In this document: positions 1-7,562 of the stretch, in pieces | How the letters are laid out: every line of letters begins with the position of its first letter | Position numbering within the stretch: the first letter of the stretch is position 1 | Origin: Bacteroidales bacterium | GTDB lineage: Bacteria > Bacteroidota > Bacteroidia > Bacteroidales > WCHB1-69 | Reading direction: 5' to 3' | Assembly: GCA_017964755.1 (NCBI GenBank) | Contig: JAGCRI010000118.1 | Span: 1 to 13,482, forward strand | Length of the DNA stretch: 13,482 bases | Notes under the pieces: model-generated | What the model was told of the DNA's origin: nothing | The model's database searches: none | Seen by the model: the letters and a program-made list of their open reading frames with translations, nothing else | Translations under genes and position numbers: made by a program

Positions 1-114
1 AACAGGGTGGAAGACGATGATGAAAATACCAGGGTGCGCATGTACCAACAAAACGAAGAATGGACAGAATTACTGGCCGCGGAATCTACTCCTGAATATG
101 GGACAGGTATATAA
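1..114 (+). CDS. C-terminal end of an unidentified protein (partial)
   Basis: Frame 1 is open from the first base to a TAA at 112-114 and gives 37 residues. They are polar and acidic, with an EDDDEN run near the start and an ending of STPEYGTGI. Its composition and codons look like a normal protein tail, whereas the overlapping ORF at 17-256 in another frame runs into the end of the neighbouring minus-strand gene. The gene would converge on the asparagine-synthase-like gene, with 61 bases between the two stops. No family can be recognised from so short a piece, and whether it is a gene at all rests on reading frame and composition alone. Confidence 0.5.
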   Translation, partial: NRVEDDDENTRVRMYQQNEEWTELLAAESTPEYGTGI

Positions 115-175
115 CACTCAAAATGTCACATGGACTTTGCCTTTGGGAAAATTTAAAGGTGATTTTATAAAAACA

Positions 176-1720
176 TTATCCATTTATTCTCCGAATGTAC
201 CACTCCGTGAAAATACCATTGTAGGAGCGGATTTTTTCGGGGTGGGGGAGGCTTGAAACCATTTCGCGTGTTATTTCACGGAAGCCGTAGCAGTCGCCTG
301 CATACAAGTCCCTTTTCCTGCGGAGCCACGGCATTACGCTTTTCACTGTCATTTTGACGAACTGCATGAGGCTGCTTTCGTGCTTCTTTTCGTCCGCTGC
401 AAACCAAAGCCCTTTTTCTGAAAACCATTCTTTTAAAACAGCCCTGTACAATTTCTGATATAACCTGTATTCAAATGGCTGTCTGATAAGGAAATTCGCG
501 AGTTCTTTGTCCCACAACGGCAACACGTACTGGTAGCCGTGAAATTCCCATATCCTGCACGAGTTGACAATGTATTTCGCCTGCCGCTCTTTCATAATCC
601 AGTTTTCAAATACTTGATAATCAGTGTAATTGCTGCGGCTGAGTTGCAGGGCAATCTCTTTTGTGCATTTGCGCCGATCTTCTCCCGACATATCTATGAG
701 ATTGAATTGGGAATATTGGATGTTTTTTGCTATTGTCTTGATATTGTGATAGTTATTCATGTATGGGCGAAGATGGCTTCCGCTAATGCTGTCGCCTGAG
801 TGCCCCGGAATGAAAACTGTTTCCATTGGAAGACAGAGATTGTTTTTCAGGTTTTCTGCCGCAAAATATTCTGAAAAATAGAATTTTGAGCAGAATTGCG
901 AGGCATAGTCAACATAATTCGCAAATTGTTCAGTATCTAAAAAATTGGTGTTTTTGTATAGGTTATAGTCGATGAAAGTCCAGTTGTAGCCTAAGGTCTC
1001 AGCGACTTTGCGCGCTCGCTCCAGCTCCGGATTACCTTTTTGCACGCCGTATGTGAAGCATTTCACGTTGTTGTAGCCGTTCTCACGTAACAGGAAAGCT
1101 ATAATCCGCGAGTCGAGGCCGCCGCTTAGCGGAATCGCGACAGGTCTGTCGCCGAGCAGTTTCGTCAGCCGTTTCCCGACACGCTCCATTATCACACGAA
1201 GCTCTGATTTCGCCTCGTCAAAACTCTTTTTTTCTGTTTCTTGTATGAATGTGTGATAGAATTTTATCGTTAATTTATTGTCTTCTAATGAGATATATTG
1301 CCCAGCTTCTATTTGGCTCACCTTTTCGGCAAGTGTGGCTGAACCTGTCACATAGCCTGTTGCTCGGAAAATCCTTTTTGAGTTTTCATCAATTTTTGTT
1401 TCTGGGTTTATTATGATGTAAATGTCGTCAGAAATTGTGATGTCTTCCTCTTCTTTTTTATAAAAGATTGGAAAAGAGCGAATTATGTCTGTCGCTGCTA
1501 GTAATTTCCCATTTTGGTTTATAATGATTGCAAATTGTCCGTTTGCTTCGGATAATTTTCTTTCAAAATTTATATTGTCTTGAATATCAGAGAAATAATC
1601 TAAAATTTTCTCATCTTTGTACAAATTCCCTTTCGCATCGAAAACAAAACCTTTAGCATGTGACGTTTCGTTTGTATACCATTTGTACCCGCTATTGTTG
1701 TTTGTGAGGATTTTAATCAT
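176..1720 (-). CDS. Asparagine-synthase-like amidotransferase without the N-terminal Cys
   Basis: This 514-residue protein has the two-domain plan of glutamine-hydrolysing asparagine synthases (AsnB family). Residues 1 to about 150 resemble the Ntn glutaminase domain, including an ANGQFAI stretch near 59-65. From about 165 onward lies the ATP-pyrophosphatase synthase domain, with the PP-loop SGGLDSR at 199-205 and a GHSGDSISGS segment near 306-315, where the family usually has a GEGSDE-type motif. The family's catalytic Cys directly after Met1 is missing: the protein starts MIKIL. The frame upstream of the ATG has only seven sense codons before a stop and no Cys, so a wrong start does not explain the loss. 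It may use free ammonia, take ammonia from a partner, or make another ATP-dependent amide or adenylate. It is the last gene of the minus-strand operon and its start overlaps the GT4 gene by 8 bases. By context I infer that it modifies a sugar or glycan in surface polysaccharide synthesis rather than making free asparagine. Confidence 0.85.
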   Translation of the reverse strand: MIKILTNNNSGYKWYTNETSHAKGFVFDAKGNLYKDEKILDYFSDIQDNINFERKLSEANGQFAIIINQNGKLLAATDIIRSFPIFYKKEEEDITISDDIYIIINPETKIDENSKRIFRATGYVTGSATLAEKVSQIEAGQYISLEDNKLTIKFYHTFIQETEKKSFDEAKSELRVIMERVGKRLTKLLGDRPVAIPLSGGLDSRIIAFLLRENGYNNVKCFTYGVQKGNPELERARKVAETLGYNWTFIDYNLYKNTNFLDTEQFANYVDYASQFCSKFYFSEYFAAENLKNNLCLPMETVFIPGHSGDSISGSHLRPYMNNYHNIKTIAKNIQYSQFNLIDMSGEDRRKCTKEIALQLSRSNYTDYQVFENWIMKERQAKYIVNSCRIWEFHGYQYVLPLWDKELANFLIRQPFEYRLYQKLYRAVLKEWFSEKGLWFAADEKKHESSLMQFVKMTVKSVMPWLRRKRDLYAGDCYGFREITREMVSSLPHPEKIRSYNGIFTEWYIRRING

Positions 1721-2894
1721 AAATAATTGTGTTATAAATGTTTAATAATTCTGAAACCACATTTTCCTCTGAGGCGGTCTGAATAGTTTTTTCTGATATT
1801 TTTTCTTTATCAAAAGAATTGTAATTGAGCATGATTTTTTCCATTGCTTCCGCAAGGGCTTCCGCATTGTTGATGGGCACGCGGAAACCGCACTCCTCTG
1901 TAAGTACTTCCGGCGGCACGACCTCGGTTGTGGCGGCGGGCAGTCCTGTGGCAAGTGCTTCCAAAACTGCAATGGATTGCGACTCCACGCGGCTTGGCAG
2001 TACAAAACAGTCGGCGGCGACGAGACATTCAACCACCTGCTCCTGATTCGCTTCGCCATACATCGTTATCTTGTCGCGGTTTTTGCAGTCAGCCCATATC
2101 TTCTTGAAATCGTGGCAGTTAAATCCGCCGCCAACAATAAGTAACCGTGCGTTCCCATGTTTTTCCGCTACAATGTCAAAAGCTTTCAGCAAAATGTCAT
2201 AGCCTTTAAGCCAGACGAAATGATTGGCGTTTATAAAGGTGAAATTTTCTCTTTTTTCTCTTGCAATATAATGAAACTTGTTAATGTCTATCATATTGGA
2301 AATCACCTTAATAGAAATATCCTTCTGAAGATATGATTTAATCTTTGGAATGAGAAGAGATGAGACAGGGATTATAAGTTCAGCGTTTGAAAAAATGTCG
2401 ATGAGGCGGTCGCGGAATTTCTTGTCAATGCGGATGCAGTTCTCGTCTGACATTTCTGAGAAGCGGCCGCGGTGCTCCGTAATGATGTAGGGTATGTTGT
2501 ATTTCTTTTTCAGGATAAGAGCTGCGGCGCCGCCCCACATACTGCTGTGTACGTGTATCAGGTCGGGTTTGCCCTGCTCTTTGATGTACTCCTCGCACAA
2601 GAGTATGGTCTTTGTAATCCAGTGCTCCGTATTGAAACTCTCGGCGCGTGGCAACCGGCGGGTGTAGCAACGGTAGGTCAGGAGTCCGTGCTCGTAAATG
2701 CTGAATATCCGGTGCGGGAAGAACGGGACACGCCATGTGTATTTCTTCCACGGCAGGGGGCAGTTTGCGGCGACTGCCACGTCAACACCGGCGCGGCGGA
2801 GGGCAGAGGCTTGCTGTTTTACAAATTTACCGCCTTCGGGTGGATACCAAGAGGGCAACTCTAAGATTTTATAGGGCTTATTTTTGTCTTTCAT
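1713..2894 (-). CDS. Glycosyltransferase family 4 (GT-B fold)
   Basis: This 393-residue retaining glycosyltransferase probably adds one sugar to a lipid-linked polysaccharide unit on the cytoplasmic face of the inner membrane. The N-terminal Rossmann half opens with a WYPPEGGKFVKQQA segment (16-29) typical of GT4 enzymes that scan for a donor and acceptor, and has DLIHVHSS at about 111-118. The C-terminal half has the donor-binding region: FINANHFVWLKGYDILLKAF (about 220-239), LLIVGGG (251-257) and the EX7E motif with E304 and E312 in the stretch starting SRVESQS. Length is normal for the family. The start overlaps the flippase gene by 17 bases and the end overlaps the synthase gene by 8, which suggests translational coupling. 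Donor and acceptor cannot be read from the sequence. Confidence 0.93.
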   Translation of the reverse strand: MKDKNKPYKILELPSWYPPEGGKFVKQQASALRRAGVDVAVAANCPLPWKKYTWRVPFFPHRIFSIYEHGLLTYRCYTRRLPRAESFNTEHWITKTILLCEEYIKEQGKPDLIHVHSSMWGGAAALILKKKYNIPYIITEHRGRFSEMSDENCIRIDKKFRDRLIDIFSNAELIIPVSSLLIPKIKSYLQKDISIKVISNMIDINKFHYIAREKRENFTFINANHFVWLKGYDILLKAFDIVAEKHGNARLLIVGGGFNCHDFKKIWADCKNRDKITMYGEANQEQVVECLVAADCFVLPSRVESQSIAVLEALATGLPAATTEVVPPEVLTEECGFRVPINNAEALAEAMEKIMLNYNSFDKEKISEKTIQTASEENVVSELLNIYNTIIYD

Positions 2895-4173
2895 ATCTGT
2901 TTACCAATGAGAAATACCAAAGTAATTGCAATGCTACGACTATGGCTGATATGCCACTGAACAAAATTATTGCGAGAAGAAGGTTATTGAAATATATTCC
3001 TACAGCTAAAGCTATGATTCTTAATGTGATATAGCTGAATTCTATCAGCATGGCATCTTTCTGTTTCGAGAATATTTTGGGAATGAAAGATAGTGTTCCT
3101 GTCGGCAGGACGAAGAAAAACCAAGGGAGCATGAATTTTGTGTAGAAGCCCGCTTCTGTCCACTCCGCTCCGAAAATCACGCCGCAGAGCCATTCTACAC
3201 AGAAATACAATATTATGAAAACAGGCAGTGTGAGGAGTGTGATTTTCTTCACAAATTCAGAAAAGAACGGTTTTATGGGCGCTTTCTGCTGGTGTGCGGC
3301 GGCGCATTTTTGGTACAGTACCTGTCCCATTGAAGATGAAACCAATGATATTGGCTTGAATCCCAACGTGATACCAAGTGACAGAAAGCCGATTTCCTTC
3401 ATGCCGAAATAAGCCGAGAGAATCAATATCGGGAGGTTGCCTGCCAATGTGTTCACAACCGCGTGCGGAAGCTCGTATTTCGGAAAATTCGCGTATTCTT
3501 TTGCGGTGGTTTTAATCTCAGCGCTGTCAGGTTTTGACAAATATTCTCCGATTTTCTTGCGCGCCGCCACCCACGAGCCGGCGAGGGCGCTCAGCTGTCC
3601 GAGGACAGTTGCGTAGATGAGTCCGCTTTGGAGAAGTCCTGCCGCCCCAAACAGACACTTGCTTCCGCTGTTCACAATGTTTTGCCCTAATTGGTAGCCG
3701 CTTATGTTTTTGTAACGTTTCTCTCTGATTAACAAGTAGTTAATGGCTTGCCACAATCCTGCCGTGAGCACCACAAACGGAAGGAGCGGAAGGACGTGTG
3801 CCAATGCGGGCGCGTCAAAAAGTTGTGCTACAGGTTTTTTGCAGAACAGACATATTGGCAGAATGATGACGAAAAGGCAGATGTTTATTAGCAGGCACAG
3901 CTGGAACACTGCGGCGGCTTTTCTGTCTTCTTTTGGCAGCACTGTCGCTGATTCGTATCTTCCGGTTGCGATGATGTTCAATATTGAGACTATGCTCAGG
4001 AACAGTGAATAGACTCCTACGTCTTCGGCGGAGTACAAACGAGTAACGATAGGGTACACCGCTATCGCAATTGCTTGCGAAACGACATTTGCGGTCAGCA
4101 GTGTCGCTGAGTTGCGGACGAATTCAGAGTTTTTGATTCGCTCTATTGTAGAGGATAAGAATCTGGTTTTCAC
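2878..4173 (-). CDS. Wzx-type oligosaccharide flippase (MOP superfamily)
   Basis: This 431-residue integral membrane protein is hydrophobic along nearly its whole length, consistent with 12 or so membrane helices. The N-terminal region has features of the polysaccharide synthesis/flippase family: a short cationic start, helix 1 near residues 22-45 with VYPIVTRLYSAEDVGVYSLF just after it, then a GRYESATVLP segment at about 71-80. It would move undecaprenyl-pyrophosphate-linked repeat units from the cytoplasmic to the periplasmic leaflet. It lies between rfbB (4 bases upstream on the coding strand) and a GT4 gene (17-base overlap), as expected in a Wzx/Wzy-type O-antigen or capsule locus, although no Wzy polymerase is visible here. 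It is strongly recognisable as a flippase; its substrate is unknown. Confidence 0.9.
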   Translation of the reverse strand: MKTRFLSSTIERIKNSEFVRNSATLLTANVVSQAIAIAVYPIVTRLYSAEDVGVYSLFLSIVSILNIIATGRYESATVLPKEDRKAAAVFQLCLLINICLFVIILPICLFCKKPVAQLFDAPALAHVLPLLPFVVLTAGLWQAINYLLIREKRYKNISGYQLGQNIVNSGSKCLFGAAGLLQSGLIYATVLGQLSALAGSWVAARKKIGEYLSKPDSAEIKTTAKEYANFPKYELPHAVVNTLAGNLPILILSAYFGMKEIGFLSLGITLGFKPISLVSSSMGQVLYQKCAAAHQQKAPIKPFFSEFVKKITLLTLPVFIILYFCVEWLCGVIFGAEWTEAGFYTKFMLPWFFFVLPTGTLSFIPKIFSKQKDAMLIEFSYITLRIIALAVGIYFNNLLLAIILFSGISAIVVALQLLWYFSLVNRYERQK

Positions 4174-4177
4174 CGTA

Positions 4178-5233
4178 TTATAGGCGGTTGCCGTACATTT
4201 TTTGATAATAATCCATATAACTGCCTGAAGTCACGTTGTCAAGCCATTTCTCGTTTGCGAGGTACCATTCCACAGTCGTCTCGAATCCTTCTGTGAACTT
4301 GACTTTTGGCTCCCAACCGAGTTCCGTCTTGAGTTTTGTTGCGTCAATGGCATAGCGGAGGTCGTGGCCGGCGCGGTCGGTGACGTAGGTTATCAGCTCC
4401 AATGATTCGCCTTCTGCACGGCCTAATTTGCGGTCAACAATCTCAATGAGTTTCTTAATCAGGTCGATGTTTTTCCATTCGTTGTTTCCCCCGATGTTGT
4501 ATGTCTGCCCCGGTTTTGCGTTGTGGAATATCGTGTCGATTGCGGCGGCGTGGTCCTCCACATAGAGCCAGTCCCTCACATTTATTCCCTTGCCATAAAC
4601 CGGCAGTTTTTTCTTGTGTTTTATGTTGTTGATAAACAGAGGAATAAGCTTTTCAGGGAATTGGTTCGGACCGTAGTTGTTTGAGCAGTTCGATATGAGT
4701 GTCGGCAGCCCGTATGTGTCGTGGTATGCGCGGACAAAATGGTCGGAGCTCGCTTTTGAGGCGGAGTAGGGGCTGTGCGGCGAGTATGGCGTAGTCTCTT
4801 TGAATGAGCCGTTGTCGCCAAGAGTGCCGTAAACTTCGTCTGTAGAGACATGGTAGAAAAGTTTTCCCGTAAAGTCCTCTTTCCAAGTCTCTTTTGCGGC
4901 GTTCAGCAGGTTCACAGTGCCCACAACATTGGTGAAAATGAATTCCATCGGGTTGGTGATTGAACGGTCAACATGCGACTCCGCTGCAAGGTGGATGACC
5001 GCGTCAAACTTGTGCTCTGCAAATAGTTTGTTTATGAAACCGGCGTCAACAATGTCGCCTTTCACAAAGTGATAATTACTTTTTTTCTCAACATCACTCA
5101 AATTTTCCAAGTTCCCTGCGTATGTCAGCTTGTCTAAATTATATATCTGATAATCAGTATATTTGTTTACGAAAAGACGAACAAGGTGAGACCCTATGAA
5201 TCCGGCGCCACCTGTAATCAATATTTTTTTCAT
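4178..5233 (-). CDS. rfbB: dTDP-glucose 4,6-dehydratase
   Basis: This is a 351-residue extended short-chain dehydrogenase of the usual RfbB/RmlB length. It converts dTDP-D-glucose to dTDP-4-keto-6-deoxy-D-glucose in the cytoplasm, the entry step to dTDP-L-rhamnose and other deoxy sugars. The NAD-binding GGAGFIGSH starts at residue 8. The dehydratase signature STDEVYG is at 130-136 (T131, D132, E133 catalytic) and the YSASK motif gives Y156 and K160. Substrate-binding stretches such as SNNYGPNQFPEKLIP and RDWLYVEDH also match the family. It stands alone here: rfbA, rfbC and rfbD are not in the window, so they are either elsewhere in the genome or replaced by another route from the 4-keto intermediate. 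It lies 12 bases after the DUF4270 gene and 4 bases before the flippase in the same operon. Confidence 0.97.
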   Translation of the reverse strand: MKKILITGGAGFIGSHLVRLFVNKYTDYQIYNLDKLTYAGNLENLSDVEKKSNYHFVKGDIVDAGFINKLFAEHKFDAVIHLAAESHVDRSITNPMEFIFTNVVGTVNLLNAAKETWKEDFTGKLFYHVSTDEVYGTLGDNGSFKETTPYSPHSPYSASKASSDHFVRAYHDTYGLPTLISNCSNNYGPNQFPEKLIPLFINNIKHKKKLPVYGKGINVRDWLYVEDHAAAIDTIFHNAKPGQTYNIGGNNEWKNIDLIKKLIEIVDRKLGRAEGESLELITYVTDRAGHDLRYAIDATKLKTELGWEPKVKFTEGFETTVEWYLANEKWLDNVTSGSYMDYYQKMYGNRL

Positions 5234-5245
5234 GCTTAAAACAAA

Positions 5246-6565
5246 TTAATATGTTGTGTAATAAATTTCCAAACGCAGCCTTTTCTCTTTTAGTATCTCA
5301 TCAGGTTGCGGCCCGCAGAACATAAGGCGGTTGGCCCTTATGCCCGCACCGCTTGCAACAATGTTTATGCCGTTGTCTTCTATTCCGCCGAGAATCCTCT
5401 GCTGAACATATTTCGTGACTCTGAAACGGTATTCTTTTTTGTCGGAGTCGTATGCTCCGCCGAAATATGAGGCGCTCGTGTAGATTTTGTCATCAGGGAG
5501 ATAGCCGAGTTGGTTGTCGGTGCGGACAAGCTGAAGTCCGAGCTCAACGGGCGGTGTAAGCGTCTCACTTTCTTCAGAAAGATCACTGATTACAAGTTCC
5601 GCCTTGTTGACAATGACGTTCTTTGCAAAACTGTTTGAAAGGTTCGGGAATTTTATGCGCGCCATAATACCAGCAGTGCCTTGCAGATAAAGTGTTGATT
5701 TTCCGAGTTCTGTCTGTCCGTTGTTAATCTGATTCTTTAAGTCTTGGCATGCCCCGGCATAATTGTTGTGATTATAGTTGGTGAAGAATATGCAGTTTGA
5801 GGCACTTATCGAAAAAGTGTATTTCTGCTGGTTTTCGTTGTTTGCATTTTTGTAGTAGATAGTCAGCCCTGCAAGTGATGATAGGAGGTTTGAGTAGATG
5901 AGGCAGCCGTTCCCGCTAACATTGTCAACTGTTATGAAAAGGCCTTTGAGGTCGTTCTGGAATGCGTTGTTGTCAGTCAGCGATGTGTTGTTGAGAATGC
6001 GGTTGGTGCCGAATGTGTTTGTAAGCCTTATTCTTATCTGCGGGTCAGAAAGCGTTGAATCGAGGTATATTCCCGTAGTCGGTTTTGGGGTTAGGGTGTG
6101 GCTCCCTTCGTACGTGAGGTTGCTTGCAGCGTGCGCTTTTGTCGTGAATTGGTAGTATGTTTCGTCTGAGGTGAGTGCTTCGGTAAGTTCGTAAATGCGG
6201 ACTGTGAGGGCGGTGTTTGTGTCTCCGTAGTATCCGGTGTAAGGCAGGGTGAAGACCACTGAGTCGAGGGTGGGTGATGTCCCGAAGTTGATATTTGAGC
6301 CGCTAAGGTCCAATTGGGTGTAAAAGCTTGCGGTTGTCTTCCCGAAAACAGGGTCGTTAATGCAGCCGAAAGTGCAATTTGCAAGGTTTTTCGTAACTAT
6401 TGAGTCCTGCCGCAGTGAGAACGCTGTGATTGAAACCGTGTCGCAAAATGTGTTGCCGAGAAGCGCGTCATCCTCCTGAAGCTCCAAGCCTATTACATCT
6501 TGTTCTTTTTTGCATGCCGAAAAAAGAATCAGCAGACTTAAACAGCAGAATAAGAGATGTTTCAT
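5246..6565 (-). CDS. DUF4270-family lipoprotein
   Basis: This 439-residue protein has a lipoprotein signal peptide: basic start, hydrophobic core (LLFCCLSLLILFSA), then Cys18 followed by KKEQD. The -3 residue is Phe, which is loose for a lipobox but tolerable in Bacteroidota. The mature part is rich in beta-type sequence. Early segments such as DSIVTKNLANCTFGCINDPV and FGKTTASFYTQ resemble the start of DUF4270 proteins, where a 'gNDPvFG.T.AsfytQ' pattern recurs. The function is unknown; it is probably anchored in the outer membrane. The acidic residues just after the Cys are reminiscent of the surface-export signal described for Bacteroidota lipoproteins, but this is weak. It follows the starch-synthase-like gene by 11 bases, a pairing I recall from other Bacteroidales genomes, which suggests a shared role. 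Confidence 0.85.
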   Translation of the reverse strand: MKHLLFCCLSLLILFSACKKEQDVIGLELQEDDALLGNTFCDTVSITAFSLRQDSIVTKNLANCTFGCINDPVFGKTTASFYTQLDLSGSNINFGTSPTLDSVVFTLPYTGYYGDTNTALTVRIYELTEALTSDETYYQFTTKAHAASNLTYEGSHTLTPKPTTGIYLDSTLSDPQIRIRLTNTFGTNRILNNTSLTDNNAFQNDLKGLFITVDNVSGNGCLIYSNLLSSLAGLTIYYKNANNENQQKYTFSISASNCIFFTNYNHNNYAGACQDLKNQINNGQTELGKSTLYLQGTAGIMARIKFPNLSNSFAKNVIVNKAELVISDLSEESETLTPPVELGLQLVRTDNQLGYLPDDKIYTSASYFGGAYDSDKKEYRFRVTKYVQQRILGGIEDNGINIVASGAGIRANRLMFCGPQPDEILKEKRLRLEIYYTTY

Positions 6566-6576
6566 CTGAAAAATTA

Positions 6577-7413
6577 TTAGAAGTTGGTGGGAGTTTTTGT
6601 CATCAGCTGGTCGTAGAACAAGTCGTATTTGTCAACGTACAATTTCTCTTCGTTGTCGTTAATGTTGTGGGTGAAAATCGGACGGTTTTGCTTTTTCATG
6701 TATTCTTTGATGGAATCCTTGACCTCAGGATGTCCAATCACTGCCGCATCAGAGAAGTCAATGGCTGTTTTGATGAGGGAATCGTAATTTGGCTTTTTAA
6801 GGTGATTTAAGAAATTCTCCTGAATACCAGTAAGATTTAACTTCTTGCTGAAGTTTTTGTCGAAGTTTTCTGCAAAATGGTCGTTATAAGCTGAATAGAC
6901 GATTCTGGTGTCTTGAAAATATGGGTTGTCTTTGTAATAGGTTTTGATGAACATCGGCACAAGGGCTGTAATCCAGCCGTGGCAGTGTATTATGTCGGGT
7001 GTCCAGCCCAGTTTGCATACGGTTTCTATAACACCTTTCGCAAAAAATATGGCGCGTGAGTCGTTGTCGGGGAAGAAAGTGCCGTTTTCGTCACGGAATA
7101 TCTGTTTGCGCTTGAAAAAGTCCTCACTGTCAATAAAGTAGATTTGCATCCTCACTGCCTGAAGCGATGCCACTTTGATGATAAGCGGGTGGTCGCTGTC
7201 TTCTATGATGATATTTTGCCCTGAAAGGCGTATGACTTCGTGCAGCAGGTTCTTGCGTTCGTTTATGCAGCCGTATTTCGGCATGAAAGTGCGTATCTCA
7301 TTATCCTTTTCTTGTATCCCTTGCGGCAAATATCGGCATAGATCTGAAATGTAGCTTGAAGGTAGATATGGAAAAATTTCGGATGCTATGTACAAAATTT
7401 TCTTTTTCACCAT
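6577..7413 (-). CDS. Starch/glycogen-synthase-like protein, N-terminal domain only
   Basis: This 278-residue protein matches only the N-terminal (GT5) half of glycogen/starch synthase. It keeps the overall pattern: a first strand KKKILYIASEIFPY, FMPKYG at about 43-48, DNDSRAIFFAKGVIE at about 116-130, and PDIIHCHGWITA at about 139-150, which corresponds to the family's 'DVVHaHDWhtAL'. Two things needed for catalysis appear to be gone. The ADP-glucose-binding KxGGL, expected just after SEIFPY, reads LPSSYIS. The whole C-terminal GT-B domain with its donor-binding site is absent. It is therefore unlikely to elongate glycogen and is better seen as a conserved non-catalytic or altered relative. 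It has no signal peptide, so it is cytoplasmic. It is the first gene of the minus-strand operon, starting next to a divergent control region and followed at 11 bases by the DUF4270 lipoprotein gene. Confidence 0.85.
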   Translation of the reverse strand: MVKKKILYIASEIFPYLPSSYISDLCRYLPQGIQEKDNEIRTFMPKYGCINERKNLLHEVIRLSGQNIIIEDSDHPLIIKVASLQAVRMQIYFIDSEDFFKRKQIFRDENGTFFPDNDSRAIFFAKGVIETVCKLGWTPDIIHCHGWITALVPMFIKTYYKDNPYFQDTRIVYSAYNDHFAENFDKNFSKKLNLTGIQENFLNHLKKPNYDSLIKTAIDFSDAAVIGHPEVKDSIKEYMKKQNRPIFTHNINDNEEKLYVDKYDLFYDQLMTKTPTNF

Positions 7414-7432
7414 AAATTTTATTTTTCAAAAT

Positions 7433-7464
7433 GCAAAAATATAAAAAAAAATCAATATTTTTGC
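7433..7464. repeat. Perfect 10-base inverted repeat in the divergent promoter region
   Basis: GCAAAAATAT at 7433-7442 is the exact reverse complement of ATATTTTTGC at 7455-7464; the 12-base spacer is nearly all A. Each arm contains a TATTTTTG box facing outward, toward the minus-strand operon and toward the malic enzyme gene respectively. A third copy of TATTTTTGC occurs at 7490-7498 on the plus strand. It could be an operator shared by the two divergent transcription units, or simply two symmetric promoter boxes. Confidence 0.5.
7434..7441 (-). promoter_or_regulatory. Candidate -7 box for the minus-strand operon
   Basis: On the minus strand this reads TATTTTTG, a full match to the Bacteroides-type TAnnTTTG -7 element. 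It ends 20 bases before the ATG of the starch-synthase-like gene. No well-placed TTG -33 element is visible, and the region is so A/T-rich that a chance match is possible. Confidence 0.4.
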
Positions 7465-7489
7465 CGCCATTTGTCCAAATTTATTTTTT

Positions 7490-7497
7490 TATTTTTG
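7490..7497 (+). promoter_or_regulatory. Candidate -7 box for the malic enzyme gene
   Basis: TATTTTTG matches TAnnTTTG and lies 65 bases before the malic enzyme ATG. The same box also occurs at 7456-7463, so either could serve. TTG triplets at 7461-7463 and 7471-7473 give spacers of 26 and 16 bases, neither of which fits the usual -33 spacing well. Confidence 0.4.
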
Positions 7498-7562
7498 CAA
7501 ATAATTGATAAATAGCGATTTAATATCATAATGGGTGCCCGTTTAAAACTGTTTGAAAAGTT

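Noticed and set aside
130..175. Possible terminator hairpin CCTTT...AAAGG between the two convergent genes at the left edge
   Set aside because: The stem is only 5 base pairs with a 10-base A-rich loop, and no T-run follows at the right distance.
17..256. 79-codon plus-strand ORF at the left edge
   Set aside because: It overlaps the conserved 3' end of the synthase-like gene and the frame-1 tail ending at 114; its composition is unlike a real protein.
176..1720. Frameshift or wrong start as the reason for the missing Cys in the synthase-like gene
   Set aside because: The frame is continuous, the upstream extension is only seven codons long before a stop, and it contains no Cys.
2472..2864. 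130-codon plus-strand ORF antisense to the GT4 gene
   Set aside because: The minus-strand frame has clear GT4 motifs throughout; this is a shadow frame with no recognisable domain or promoter.
6430..6810. 126-codon plus-strand ORF across the junction of the DUF4270 and starch-synthase-like genes
   Set aside because: It runs antisense to two well-supported coding regions and shows no family features.
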